Shown piece by piece: positions 10,240 to 19,654 of a stretch of DNA of 64,000 bases. The stretch lies in NCBI GenBank assembly GCA_963576475.1, contig OY754970.1:41066647-41130646 (forward strand), read 5' to 3'. Both the position numbers and the translations under genes were made by a program. How positions within the stretch are numbered: position 1 is the first letter of the stretch; each line of letters begins with the position of its first letter. This stretch comes from Molanna angustata. Lineage: Eukaryota; Arthropoda; Insecta; Trichoptera; Molannidae. Under the pieces are notes generated by a model. It saw only the letters and a program-made list of their open reading frames with translations, ran no database searches and was not told the origin of the DNA.

Positions 10240-10990
10240 TATTAACGATATGCACACTTGATGAAAATACATATGAAATGAATGGGATATGGGATGTGAC
10301 GATATAACCTGCACTAGAATCTTTTCAATACTTTTGTTTAATTAAATTTAAACCATTTATATCATCCTATTTTGAATAATTTTCAACACCTAATATTTAA
10401 AGAATGGGGGTTGTGGCCATTACTGAACTCTTCACAAAATTTATATTCAAATTAAAAACTATTTACTATAGTTCAAGTCTTCTTCTTCTTCGTTAATGAA
10501 GACTTTCAGTCAAATTGAGCAAAAATATAATGCATACTTGATGAAAAAATACAAAAACGAATGGGATGTGACCAATACTAGATCTTTTCAGTACCTACGT
10601 TTGTTTAATCAAATTTTAACCACATCCCAACATCCAAAATTACTAAATTTTCAATAGATACACATTACAATTTGTTTTCGATGATAATATTTAAAAATGG
10701 GGGTTGTGGCCAAACCAATCTCTTTACAACGTTGATAAACAGTCATATTTAAAACCATTACGCATAGTCCATGCGAGCAGAAATTGTATAAATATTATAC
10801 TTCATTCACACTTTATAGCAATATATAAAAAAGAATGGGTTGTGGCCATCACTTGAACATTTTACAATACTTAAACTCAATCAAATTTCAAACGACTTTC
10901 CATAGTCCGATTTTGAAAAATAATTGGGTGACAATATTATAAAAACGATTGCTTATTCCTTCACAATTTTACATTCTTGGCCAACGGCGG
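10240..10990. repeat. Degenerate long-period repeat with GGGTTGTGGCC motif
   Basis: Blocks containing AATGGGGGTTGTGGCC, TTTACAA and a 'TACTATAG' phrase recur at about 10405, 10695 and 10835, with a ACTTGATGAAAA block at about 10258 and 10528. This looks like an old tandem repeat of about 150-300 bp, strongly diverged. The remainder to 10990 continues the same vocabulary. Confidence 0.65.
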
Positions 10991-11061
10991 GACATAAAAG
11001 CTAGTTAAAAATATAAAAGAATATTAAAAATAAAAAAAAACTTTTTAACTACTCCACTAAT

Positions 11062-11150
11062 ATTACGACCAGTTTCGTGCAACGCACATTTTCAAGTAGA
11101 TTTCAAGAAAAATATTTAAAAATTGTAAATGGAATTCCATCAATGTCGTT
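11062..11150 (-). mobile_element. Penelope-like terminal fragment with degraded hammerhead-like core
   Basis: On the minus strand (11099 to 11062) it reads CTACTTGAAAAT, a GTGC/GCAC stem II with loop GTT, then GAAAC and TGGTC. This is the arrangement seen at 18510-18548, including the upstream phrase TTGATGGAATTCCATTT at about 11126-11142. The CUGANGA core is damaged, so self-cleavage is unlikely. Confidence 0.5.
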
Positions 11151-11234
11151 TGATAAATTAAATTAAATTAATTCATGATTATTGCAATAAAAAAGAGATT
11201 CCGTAATGATTTGTACAATGGACAATATAAAGAA

Positions 11235-11490
11235 CAACGGAGATGAAGACTCTACGGCCCATCGCAGGAGTCAACCTCCGAGATAGAGTAAGGAGCTCGG
11301 AAATAAGAAGAATCTGTGATGTGGAAGATGTTATCCGATGGAGCAGAGCAAGAAGACGCTTCTGGAGAGATCACGTGAGAAGGAGTTCAGACCGAGTGGT
11401 GAGTATCCTGCATATAGCAGACATCCACCTACCAGGAGCAGGTTTCGAAAACAACAGGACATAGTCCTGACTGAAGTAGAAAAAGAAGAA
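11235..11490 (+). mobile_element. RTE-like LINE C-terminal fragment, second family
   Basis: A frame from 11243 encodes LRPIAGVNLRDRVRSSEIRR, then DVEDVIRWSRARRRFWRDHV and a degraded tail. These are hallmarks of insect endonuclease/reverse transcriptase C-termini in which the arginine-rich block precedes the GRP motif; here that motif is lost. A GAAGAA tail at about 11484-11494 marks the 3' end. It is a different family from the copy at 2870-3290. Confidence 0.8.
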
Positions 11491-11499
11491 GATAAATTT

Positions 11500-12890
11500 A
11501 TTATACTTTATCCAAATTTGTTAATATGCCGAAATTAAAACAAAATTGTGGATGTAGTCATTGAAAATAATCCATTGCCACTTCATACTATTATTTTCCT
11601 GTCATAAAGATGCTACTAAGATTATAAATCAGTCTCATCTACATATCTTTCTTGACGTCTGAATTTCTATCTTGAACAGCGTGATCTGAGTTTTGACCGA
11701 TTTCAATACTAACGTAGGTTATTGCCAATATGAGAGCATTACGTTCTTCTCCATGCCAGTTTCACCTGGGACTTTATGATGCAGTGGGTATGGATAGTCT
11801 TTTGTTAACCCTAGAATACCTTTGACTTTCAAAGCTGGAAAGGAAAATACTCCAATATGCACGAAGAAATGCCAGATGCGTCGATTTCAATATTATATAC
11901 GAAGATACCTACCTATTGCTAAATGGCGCAAATACGAAACATATTTTTTTCATGCAGATATTAAACAGTTGAAAAAGGTTAAGATGTTAACAAAGTTAAC
12001 AATCGGATATTCGAGAATACAAAACATTAAGTTTTGAAAATAAAAATCATCGTAAATGTAACTAAAAAATTCTTAAGGACGAAAAAGATTATGTTTTGAA
12101 AATAACAAGCAATTTCAAAGTAAAAAAAAAATATTAAGGATGAAGACGATTAATTTAAGAAAATAACAAGCATCGTCAAGGTGACCAAAAATTCTTAAGG
12201 ACGAAAAATATATTTTATTTAAATAAATAAAGGAAGAAAAATAGATTTATGTTTTTATACATACCATTTCTTCGTAAAACAGAATTACTTAAATATACCT
12301 ATATTTTTTTATTCATTTTTAAAATATATACCTACATACATAGAGAATACTTACGGATAATATGACATATTTTCAAAATTAATTTTTTATTTCCTAATAA
12401 AAGCTAATAGTTATGTTAAGTAAAGGAAATTAAACTTTTACAAAAAGAACTTTTTTGTGTACATCAGATAGGTACTGAATATTTTATGGTAAATACACTT
12501 TATGTCGAAATATAATTAAAATATTTATTAACTATTTTTTTTTACACATGATGCAATTTAAAGAAACAATAAATCATTTTAAACCGTAAATAGCTCTTAA
12601 CATAACATAAGGCATTCTTCGACTCCCGCCAAGGTAGGTACCTACATACAATCCTGTGTTGGTGCATTAAAATATTAGATTATGATATGTAGGTATGTAG
12701 TTTCTAGCATATTGGAGGAACATTCGAATAATAACTATCGACACGTGGATAACGTTTTGTACACACAAAAGTATACTCATAAGTTTTTCTATACCTTGTC
12801 CAACAATCTTAATACCTACGTCCTAAATGATCATAAAACCATTTTGTGCTACATAATAATTATGAGTGTAGAGCTTGCCAAGCGAAAGAC
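11500..12890. other. AT-rich, nothing firmly recognised
   Basis: A repeated phrase (TTCTTAAGGACGAAAAA) occurs at 12071 and 12192, with a variant at 12136, so an old 60-70 bp duplication is likely at 12020-12230. At 12618-12660 there is a faint inverted-repeat segment with TAGGTACC. Otherwise no feature is seen. Confidence 0.45.
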
Positions 12891-12896
12891 TGCGGA

Positions 12897-12969
12897 TGAC
12901 GTCACTTGTGCACTAACCTAGGTCATACGTCAAATTGATACATACCATTGCGCGGTGACGATGACGTCA
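12897..12969. promoter_or_regulatory. Two CRE palindromes (TGACGTCA)
   Basis: Perfect TGACGTCA octamers lie at 12897-12904 and 12962-12969, 65 bases apart, in sequence with more CpG than its neighbours. CREB/ATF proteins bind this octamer. Function here is only a possibility; two perfect sites this close are unlikely, but not impossible, by chance. Confidence 0.35.
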
Positions 12970-13024
12970 TCATAGTGGTGTCGTTTAGTAATGATGCCGT
13001 AACACTACAAAACGTTACTACTTC

Positions 13025-13190
13025 AATGATTTATTTATTTATTTATTCAACATCAGTTTTATTTTTATTTTTACATTAAATAGATATAAACAAGGAAATT
13101 TATAACAGGTTTTCACTTAAAGTAATTCATTAAAAATATATATAAGCATATAAACACAATCACTTAACAGAAAAAAGGTGGATGGGAGAT
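13025..13190 (-). mobile_element. LINE 3' UTR with (AAAT)n tail
   Basis: A TTTATTTATTTA run at 13028-13046 is followed by A-rich sequence without coding frames. This is the usual look of a minus-strand Jockey-like 3' UTR in this window. No protein motif is visible. Confidence 0.4.
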
Positions 13191-13594
13191 GGTTTTTTTA
13201 CATCTAAAATGATGATAATGTCACATGGTACCACGCAATTGACTGTTTTGTCATATAGCCTCGTGCACTAACCAATTTTAGTACATTTGATATACCTACA
13301 TACCAATGAGTCAACCAATAAAATTAGTTGACGTTCGACGTTGTGTAGCGTATTGCGTGTCGCTTATGCCCTGACCTTTGCAACCTTGCTAGATAAAACT
13401 GTCACTTATATTCTCTTTCTTGTAAAGCTCTTCGTATAACTAACGTAATTATTTTTACGATTTGTGTGTCAATTATTTGTAAAATAAAAACAATACAATA
13501 TCATCTAATGGTCATATTCGTTGGGTCACTTCTAGAATATAATTTAAATTATTTATAATATACACTTAACGTAGTTTACACCACTTAACTATGA

Positions 13595-13656
13595 GTACTA
13601 ACTTCTACCGGTTTCAAAAACTTTAAATGTTTTCTTCGTCAGGAAGACTTACGTAC
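13595..13656 (-). ncRNA. Hammerhead-ribozyme-like motif, minus arm
   Basis: This is the exact reverse complement of 14144-14205; see that entry for the pairing. It lies downstream of the endonuclease end on the same strand, the place expected for the terminal repeat of a Penelope-like element. Confidence 0.6.
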
Positions 13657-13818
13657 TAAAAATTAAAAATAAAATATAGACTGTTGTTAGGTTTAAAGTT
13701 GTGGGAGGAGTCAATTTTAGAAAGTAGTGGGGCGGAACGGTAAACATAAGTGACACTGGGTGGTTCAAAAATTTTTTTTCTTCTCTTTTTGTTAGTTATA
13801 AAAATATTTTCAATTTTA

Positions 13819-14033
13819 TTAATTAATCGGGAATGTATTTAGAATCGGGTTGTTTGGGAAGTTTAATTGGTTATTTATTATACTTTGTTTATTATTAACA
13901 CTTTTTCTTATTTCTAAAATTTCTAGATCTGCTAATTTTAAATTTGAGTAACCTGTATGCATAATCTGTAATCCCGTGTCTATATCAAAATGATGGTTAA
14001 ATTCTATGAGATGTTCAACAAAAAGACCACCCA
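13819..14033 (-). pseudogene. C-terminal end of a Penelope-type GIY-YIG endonuclease
   Basis: The translated stretch has FVEHLIEFNHHFDI, then IMHTGY, then LADLEILEIRKSVNN and INNQLNFPN before a stop. The H-x-x-E/F-NH pattern followed by 'L..LEI' and 'INNQL' is what I know from the last 65 residues of the endonuclease domain in Penelope-like elements. The catalytic GIY and YIG motifs lie upstream in the full protein and are missing here. A remnant at 19440-19490 shows the same LEALEIR phrase. The open frame appears to start in the right arm, but no real start codon is needed for a truncated copy. Confidence 0.65.
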
Positions 14034-14143
14034 GAACCACCCAGTGTCACTTATGTTTACCGTTCCGCCCCACTACTTTCTAAAATTGACTCCTCCCACA
14101 ACTTTAAACCTAACAACAGTCTATATTTGATTTTTAATTTTTA

Positions 14144-14205
14144 GTACGTAAGTCTTCCTGACGAAGAAAACATTTAAAGTTTTTGAAACCGGTAGAAGTT
14201 AGTAC
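14144..14205 (+). ncRNA. Hammerhead-ribozyme-like motif, plus arm
   Basis: The core CTGACGA is at 14158-14164 and GAA at 14185-14187. Stem II pairs 14166-14171 with 14179-14184 around an ATTTAAA loop. Stem III is ACC/GGT (14188-14193) with almost no loop, followed by A14194 as the expected cleavage-site base. Stem I pairs CTTC (14154-14157) with GAAG (14195-14198), then an internal loop, then GTAC with GTAC (14144-14147, 14202-14205). One base (14165) is extra between the core and stem II compared with the canonical form. Activity is untested; very short stem III types are known to work as dimers. Confidence 0.6.
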
Positions 14206-14259
14206 TCATAGTTAAGTGGTGTAAACTACGTTAAGTGTATATTATAAATAATTTACAAT

Positions 14260-16110
14260 GTCGCCACAAAGTTATTTTCCTAACATTAACGATATAATTT
14301 AAATACCTTTGTTTGCAACTATATGACTGACTTTGTGTTGATTTTCATAGCTCAGTGGACTTTCATTATACTATAGCTGTCTATGGCGGCTGCCAATGTA
14401 AAAAAGCGAAATGTGCGCAAAAAACAATGAATTCATAAAAATTCATACAATTTTTCAACACGAGTGTTTCCGATTCATCGACGTTCGATATCGCGAAGCG
14501 TACAATTCCACAAAACTGACCGCACAAAAAATAAATGTATATACCTTCCTACCTAGAACGAATAACAAAAAATATGAATAAGTTATGGACACTGATTTGG
14601 TGAAATATTCTAGTAACCAGAAACTATTCATGATTCCACATAAAAAAAAATATAACGGAAAGGCCATCAAAAGGAAAGTCATCCTCTTACCAGAATCAGA
14701 ATTGAATTTATGTAGAAAAAAGATCGCTATTTGAACAAATAAGAGAAAAAAATATGGTTCCATAAAATTGAAAAACTAATATATTAGAAATTAATACTGC
14801 CATTAGTTCTATCTACAGTATTTTTCTAATGAAAAAAGAATATTCAGAGTAAACTTGAACATTGTTTGATTTGAATGCTAGATCTAGAACAGGCATACCT
14901 TGTTGGGTAGCAGTTATATATTTTTAATGACGTATATGTGAATGATGTAATATAAAATTAACGAATAAATTTGGAATAAACAACAATTTCGTACTTAATT
15001 ATAGATATTTTGTGTAGTTATTTAAATCAATGGGTTATTATTGTAAGTTTGTTTTGTGTCTTCTAAAAGTCTTCTTCTTATTGATGAACACTGGAGCATA
15101 GTTATGTAGAGTTTGCAGTCTCTCGTGATGTGGACTCCAGCTGTCTTTTCATCTTTTAGGGAATCTTCCAGGCTTCCTTCTAATTTTTCATGTTGGCCAA
15201 TATGTGTATGCCATTGGTAGTTCATTCTTTCACATATGTAGAATCCTCCAATGCCTTCTTCACTGTCGCTCCCATCTGACAATATCTTCAATATCACACA
15301 TCTCTCTGATCATACTGTTCCTAATTAAGTCACGTAGAGTACTGCGTGTTATTTTTCCGAGGATATCATCTCTGTTCTTCTTAGGAATGCTGCAGTACGA
15401 GCTGTTTCAGTTTGTAAAAAAAATAATACAAATTAATTTTTAGAGGCGCGGGTTTACATACTTATAGTTCATCGTCAATCAAACTTGTTGAATAAAGCCA
15501 TATAATCCAAAACGATCGTCGCTAAAATATAAAATTCCTACTCTTGTGTTCATATTTTCCAATAATTAGTGAAACTAGCGTTTTATTCCATATCATCGTA
15601 GAGTTTCACCAAAAAATATCCATCAATAAACATTTTTTTTACCTAGTCGTACATAGCTATAAATGTTTATAAAATAAATAGTTATTACGTGGATTGTTTC
15701 AAATCAAAGACGGCAAATTCCGAAATGAATTCGTCAAATGAAAATTGAAATGAAAATAATAATTGAATTCATACTTGTCATAGAGCAAACATTCGCGCGC
15801 TTTGAATTATTTAATGAAACATCAGATGTGATTCGACATAGACTCTCTATAGAATATTGTATAATACAACCCATGGAAAGGTATGTACATATTTCCACTG
15901 TGCGCCGATTCATTGATTCCATTTGAAATTTAATTAATAATTTAAATTTGCAACTGCGGACGGATCGTGCATAAATGCCAATCGTATTTATCCCTGCAAA
16001 TATATGTGCAGACTGTTGCAAACGTATTGCGTCGTTTGATGCAATAACTTTCCATTTAAAAAATATTCTATGACATCATCATCGTTGTAATGATGAACTT
16101 TTTGATGAAC
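14260..16110. other. Mostly unassigned; weak retroelement-like patch at 15060-15300
   Basis: A minus-strand frame at 15022-15297 (91 codons) ends near an AGAAGAAGAC run, which resembles the 3' end of GAA-tailed LINEs, but no family motif can be named. The rest is AT-rich without recognised features. Confidence 0.3.
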
Positions 16111-16119
16111 TTAAAAAGT

Positions 16120-16630
16120 GTACACAGGGTTGTTTATTTTCACTAAAATTAAATCTAACCAATTCACTGTAATTAAGCGCCGGATACATATGGCTAAGAG
16201 ATCTATCTTTGGTTTAAGAAGAAGTCTTGCTTTTCGGATAATGTCTAGAAAAAAAGTCACAATCTACAAAATGTTGCTTCGCCCTATACTAAGGGTTCCG
16301 AATGCTGGGTATTGATTAAGAAAGATGAATTGTTTGTATTAGTATTCGAAAGAAAAAATACTCGAACCTGTGCAGTTGAACGGAGTTTGGAGAATACGAC
16401 ACGGCGAGATCTATAGTATTTATAATGAGAGAACTATAAAACCACAAGCTAGACGCAACGTTGGTTGACCCAAACTTCGATGGCTGGATGACGTAAAGCG
16501 GAGTGTTGAGACTATTGGTGTTAGGGAATGAAGAAACACGTGCCAGTCACATGCCAGTATAGAGGAAGATGTCGAGGAATGCCGGAGAAGACCAAGGCTC
16601 GCATCGGGCTGTGGAGCCACTGATGATTAT
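16120..16630 (+). mobile_element. Degraded RTE-like LINE C-terminus
   Basis: With several frame changes the plus strand spells phrases typical of insect RTE-type tails: YKMLLRPIL, then FERKILEPV with NGVWRIRH, then PKLRWLDDVKRSV and GVRE, ending in CGATDDYE near 16626. Stops and shifts interrupt the reading, so it is an old copy. The reverse transcriptase core is absent. Confidence 0.65.
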
Positions 16631-16739
16631 GAATCCTAACTTCGTGAAGTTTCTTGTTAATTCGGTACAATCGTATCAAGAAAACACTAGAGCAAGAAAT
16701 CAAATCGAACACAACGTACTTACAGACTGATTACAGAAA

Positions 16740-16915
16740 GAAAGGTTGAATAATTCAAATATGCTGGATATTTTATGAAAATGGAGACATTCCAAAATCG
16801 ATTTCGGAACTGTTGTGGCGCATCGCAAAACCAACAGTCTTGGAGCTGAACTCTACATGAGGCCAAGACCCAAGCTAGGTTGTAGAGCAACGGAAGATGA
16901 TGATGAGTATTTTTA
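16740..16915 (+). mobile_element. Second degraded LINE 3' end (RATEDDDE type)
   Basis: Short phrases FMKMETFQNRF and RPRPKLGCRATEDDDE end in a GATGATGATGAG run at about 16898-16909. That is the same ending style as 16600-16630, so this may be a second copy of the same type placed directly after it. Part of it is duplicated at 17674-17700. Confidence 0.45.
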
Positions 16916-17000
16916 TTACACTCTTTTATTAACTTCACAAGTCTTTCAATAGATTTTTAAGTAACAAACTTCCCAACTTTCATAATCTGTGTATGATTTG

Positions 17001-17675
17001 TTTATTTATTTTTTTGTCTGTTTCTGCACAAAAATTTTATTCAGTAGGTAGCTGTGCCTTATGAAAAAATTAAAGCAGCATTTTCGGCGATCTTTTTAAC
17101 TATAAATAAAACAAAAAAAAGCAAAACAAATAATCGATGTGTGTGGGGATGGTGTATTGCCAGAGCTCCAGTTCCAAAACTGATTTGTAAAATTTCGATC
17201 CGGCAATTTTGATTTTGAAGATGCACCACGTTCTGGAAGTAAAATTCAGACGAAAACAAAAAGACAAAATAAAGACGAAACGTTGAATATCAACTCGTGG
17301 CAACGCTGATATTATATTCAATGAAGAGAAAAACTTATTTTTTGCTGGTTCTATGTAAAAAAATTAGGTCGTAAATCATATTAAATGATGCTACCTTCGT
17401 GGCTTTATTGGATAGAAATCAGACTCCTGGGTGAAAAGGCCCGTGTTTGATTCCAGGTAGACACAATTTTAAATTGCGTTTTCAGTCTGCATCTGTGAGA
17501 CGATAAATATCGTCAGTCTCCATAATGTGGTAACTTGTTATTGGATGCGTGTTAAATTGATATTTGACATACTACCTACCTACATATAAAAATAATTATA
17601 CAAAATGAAATGAAAAGTAATACAAAATTAAAAACAAAATGAAAAAGAAAAAGACAAAAAAAAAGATATCGAATA
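17001..17675 (-). mobile_element. 675-bp repeated element, copy 1
   Basis: It matches 21044-21717 almost base for base, differing by a few substitutions and small indels. The left edge is a TTTATTTATT run, the (AAAT)n tail expected of a minus-strand retroelement. The right part contains a plus-strand SINE (17391-17590) followed by A-rich sequence. Frames within it (for example minus 17100-17321) do not resemble any protein I know. It is probably a composite of a LINE 3' part and a SINE that moved or was duplicated as a unit. Confidence 0.8.
17391..17590 (+). mobile_element. tRNA-derived SINE, degraded head
   Basis: CTTCGTGGCTTTATTGG, a degraded box B (GTGTTTGATTCC), AGACACAATTTTAAATTG, then CTGTGAGACGATAAATATCG and a TATTGGATGCG block match the copy at 31410-31641 read on the minus strand. 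It lies inside the 675-bp repeated element. Confidence 0.8.
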
Positions 17676-17799
17676 GGTTGTAGAGCAACGGAAGATGATG
17701 ATGAGTATTTTTATTACACTCTTTTATTAACTTCACAAGTCTTTCAATAGATTTTTAAGTAACAAACTTCCCAACTTTCATAATCTGTGTATGACCGTT

Positions 17800-18390
17800 G
17801 ACAATGCATGTTGAAAAAATTTTAACATGCACTTTTTTAGCTCGATTCATTTGATATACAATTTTCTATTTCTGAACTTGATTTTTTTAGCATAATATTC
17901 AAGGGTTATTTATATCGTTATTAGATCGATTTTCGTTTTATTTTTGATTACTTGTTGTTCATATTAACTGCTTATGTATTTAATATATCTGTTTCCTAGA
18001 CATTTTCTATTCAATCCTTTTACAGTTTTCAGGTTCTGACATAACTTTTCGAGTTAATCTTATGTACACAAAATAACTATTTTGTTTCCAAAAGTAAAAT
18101 CAAACGATCGAATAAAATTCCTCGTTAATATTTATTTATTCACAAGATCAACGCTCATGTGCGCATTTACACAAGATAGTTAAACAAGAAAAAACAAATA
18201 TGTGCATTAAAAACATATTAAAAAATAAAATAAAACAAACTACATAAAATATAAAGAAGTTTATAAATAAAAAAATAATAAAAGCAATAAATTAAAAATA
18301 CTCAGATCAAAATATGGACTTATCAAGAGTAAAATGAAAACTGAAATTAGATTTAACTTTTTGATCGTCAGTTCTTGATGGAATTCCATT
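17800..18390. other. AT-rich; probable LINE 3' UTR at 18130-18300
   Basis: A TATTTATTTATT run at 18130-18141 followed by A-rich non-coding sequence suggests another minus-strand LINE 3' UTR. Nothing else is recognised. Confidence 0.35.
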
Positions 18391-18391
18391 T

Positions 18392-18627
18392 AAATTAATT
18401 TATATTTTTAATAAATAAAAATAAAAACACTTGTTTAAAATTAATTCCACTATTTATTTGAGGACTACAACCTACGACCGGTTTCATGCTAAGCACATTT
18501 CAAGTAGTGACTACTTGAAAATGTGCTTAGCACGAAACCGGTCGTAGGTTGTAGTCCTCAAATAAATAGTGGAATTAATTTTAAACAAGTGTTTTTATTT
18601 TTATTTATTAAAAATATAAATTAATTT
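18392..18627. mobile_element. Near-perfect palindrome with hammerhead-like heads
   Basis: Arms 18392-18508 and 18510-18627 are inverted copies, separated by one base, with about one substitution and one 1-base indel. Each arm, read toward the outside, has GTGC/GCAC stem II with loop TTA, GAAAC, CGGTC, and then TTGTAGTCCTCAAATAAATA. The CUGANGA core is degraded. The left flank (18370-18390) has the phrase GATGGAATTCCATTT, also near 11130 and, with changes, 49280. It is best seen as two Penelope-like termini head to head. Confidence 0.75.
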
Positions 18628-18639
18628 GAAAACTGAAAT

Positions 18640-19390
18640 GTTTTTTACTCAATATCCTTATGAAGTTTCGCTACAAATTGTCTTTCGACAAATTTAAATA
18701 AATGAAATTTTACGTAGAAATGTCAATTATTAAAATCAAAGTGAAAATTGAATAGTACTCTTCCTAGTAACAAGATATTTGGTAAGTAATTAATAATTGT
18801 CAACGATAGTGTTAATGGCAGCATCAAATTATTTGCTATTAACTCAGGTATTCAGTGTATATACATAGGTACTTATTGCATATTGAACAATATTCCAGAT
18901 ATGATATTTTGACAGCAATTAAACTAATGTCCTGTGATTTCGAAGCCAGGAATGTATTGTGATATTCCATAAATGGTTACAATCAGTTTACAAAGAATCT
19001 GTGCAATGTTACAACAAATTAAATAGAAGGAATAAACAAAACGATTTGAAATCATATTAATCATAATAATATACGTTTTGTGAGAAAATACAGGATAACA
19101 ATTCGAATCTCTAAGAAAACTTTTTACTGGAATCAAATGTAATCGATTCAATTAATTTAACATTTCGTCAAGCATTTTTTTAGCAAGAATTATGATTTTA
19201 TATATACAACATATTGTATTTTTGAGATAGTAAATAACTATCAACAGTGGATTTGAAAATTCAAGAGGAGAGTTAACTACATTTTTTAGCATCAAACTTC
19301 CCCCATTTCTACATAGGTAGAACGGGGAGAAGTTATGAACAGCGAATAAAAGATCATAATATGCGATAGAAAATAATTACAGTTTTGATA
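18640..19390. other. AT-rich; one strong hairpin at 19295-19334
   Basis: AACTTCCCC pairs with GGGGAGAAGTT and TTCTAC with GTAGAA, leaving a small loop. No gene or element is recognised. A 75-codon minus frame (18924-19151) has no recognisable motif. Confidence 0.4.
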
Positions 19391-19394
19391 GTAG

Positions 19395-19650
19395 TACTGG
19401 GTTTCAAATTTGACATGTTCACAATCAGGGCCACAGATTGGATAATTTAGAAGCATTAGAAATACGCAATAAGAAACAAAGGCGAAATTATCATAAATAA
19501 TCCAATTTTAACAGAGTTCACTTATCAATATATTTATTTCCTTTATAAAAATAGACCCACCGGCAGTAACACAAACGTAGAGAGTTATCCATCAGTTGTT
19601 ATCCATCCTGACGAGGAAACGGTACGTTTCGAAACCCGTCAAATATAAAA
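19395..19650 (+). mobile_element. Penelope-like remnant: endonuclease end plus hammerhead-like motif
   Basis: At 19440-19490 one frame reads DNLEALEIRNKKQRRNYH, matching the phrase in the endonuclease remnant at 13819-14033. Downstream at 19608-19640 is CTGACGA, one extra G, a six-pair stem II (19616-19621 with 19625-19630, loop GTA), GAAAC and CCGTC. Order and spacing repeat those of the 13545-14255 element on its own strand. I see no good stem I, so this copy is probably inactive. Confidence 0.6.
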
Positions 19651-19654
19651 ACTC

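Larger units (their letters stand above)
13545..14255 (-). mobile_element. Penelope-like element remnant flanked by 222-bp inverted repeats
   Basis: 13545-13766 and 14034-14255 are inverted copies, 222 bp each, with only one difference found (an A/C change near 13669/14131). The 267-bp centre encodes on the minus strand the end of a GIY-YIG endonuclease of Penelope type. Each arm holds one hammerhead-ribozyme-like sequence. Known Penelope-like elements have terminal repeats carrying hammerhead motifs and often end in inverted partial copies. The reverse transcriptase is absent, so this is a short 3' remnant. Confidence 0.75.
16876..17794. repeat. 121-bp perfect direct repeats bracketing a 675-bp element
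   Basis: 16876-16996 and 17674-17794 are identical by eye over 121 bases, starting TAGGTTGTAGAGCAACGG and ending GTGTATGA. Between them lies the repeated element 17001-17675. The layout could be a very long target-site duplication or a tandem duplication with a 798-bp period. The second copy of the central element (21044-21717) lacks these flanks. Confidence 0.9.

Noticed and set aside
17059..17321. Protein-coding gene shared by the 17-kb and 21-kb copies
   Set aside because: The conserved frames simply reflect the recent duplication of the 675-bp element. The residues resemble no known protein.
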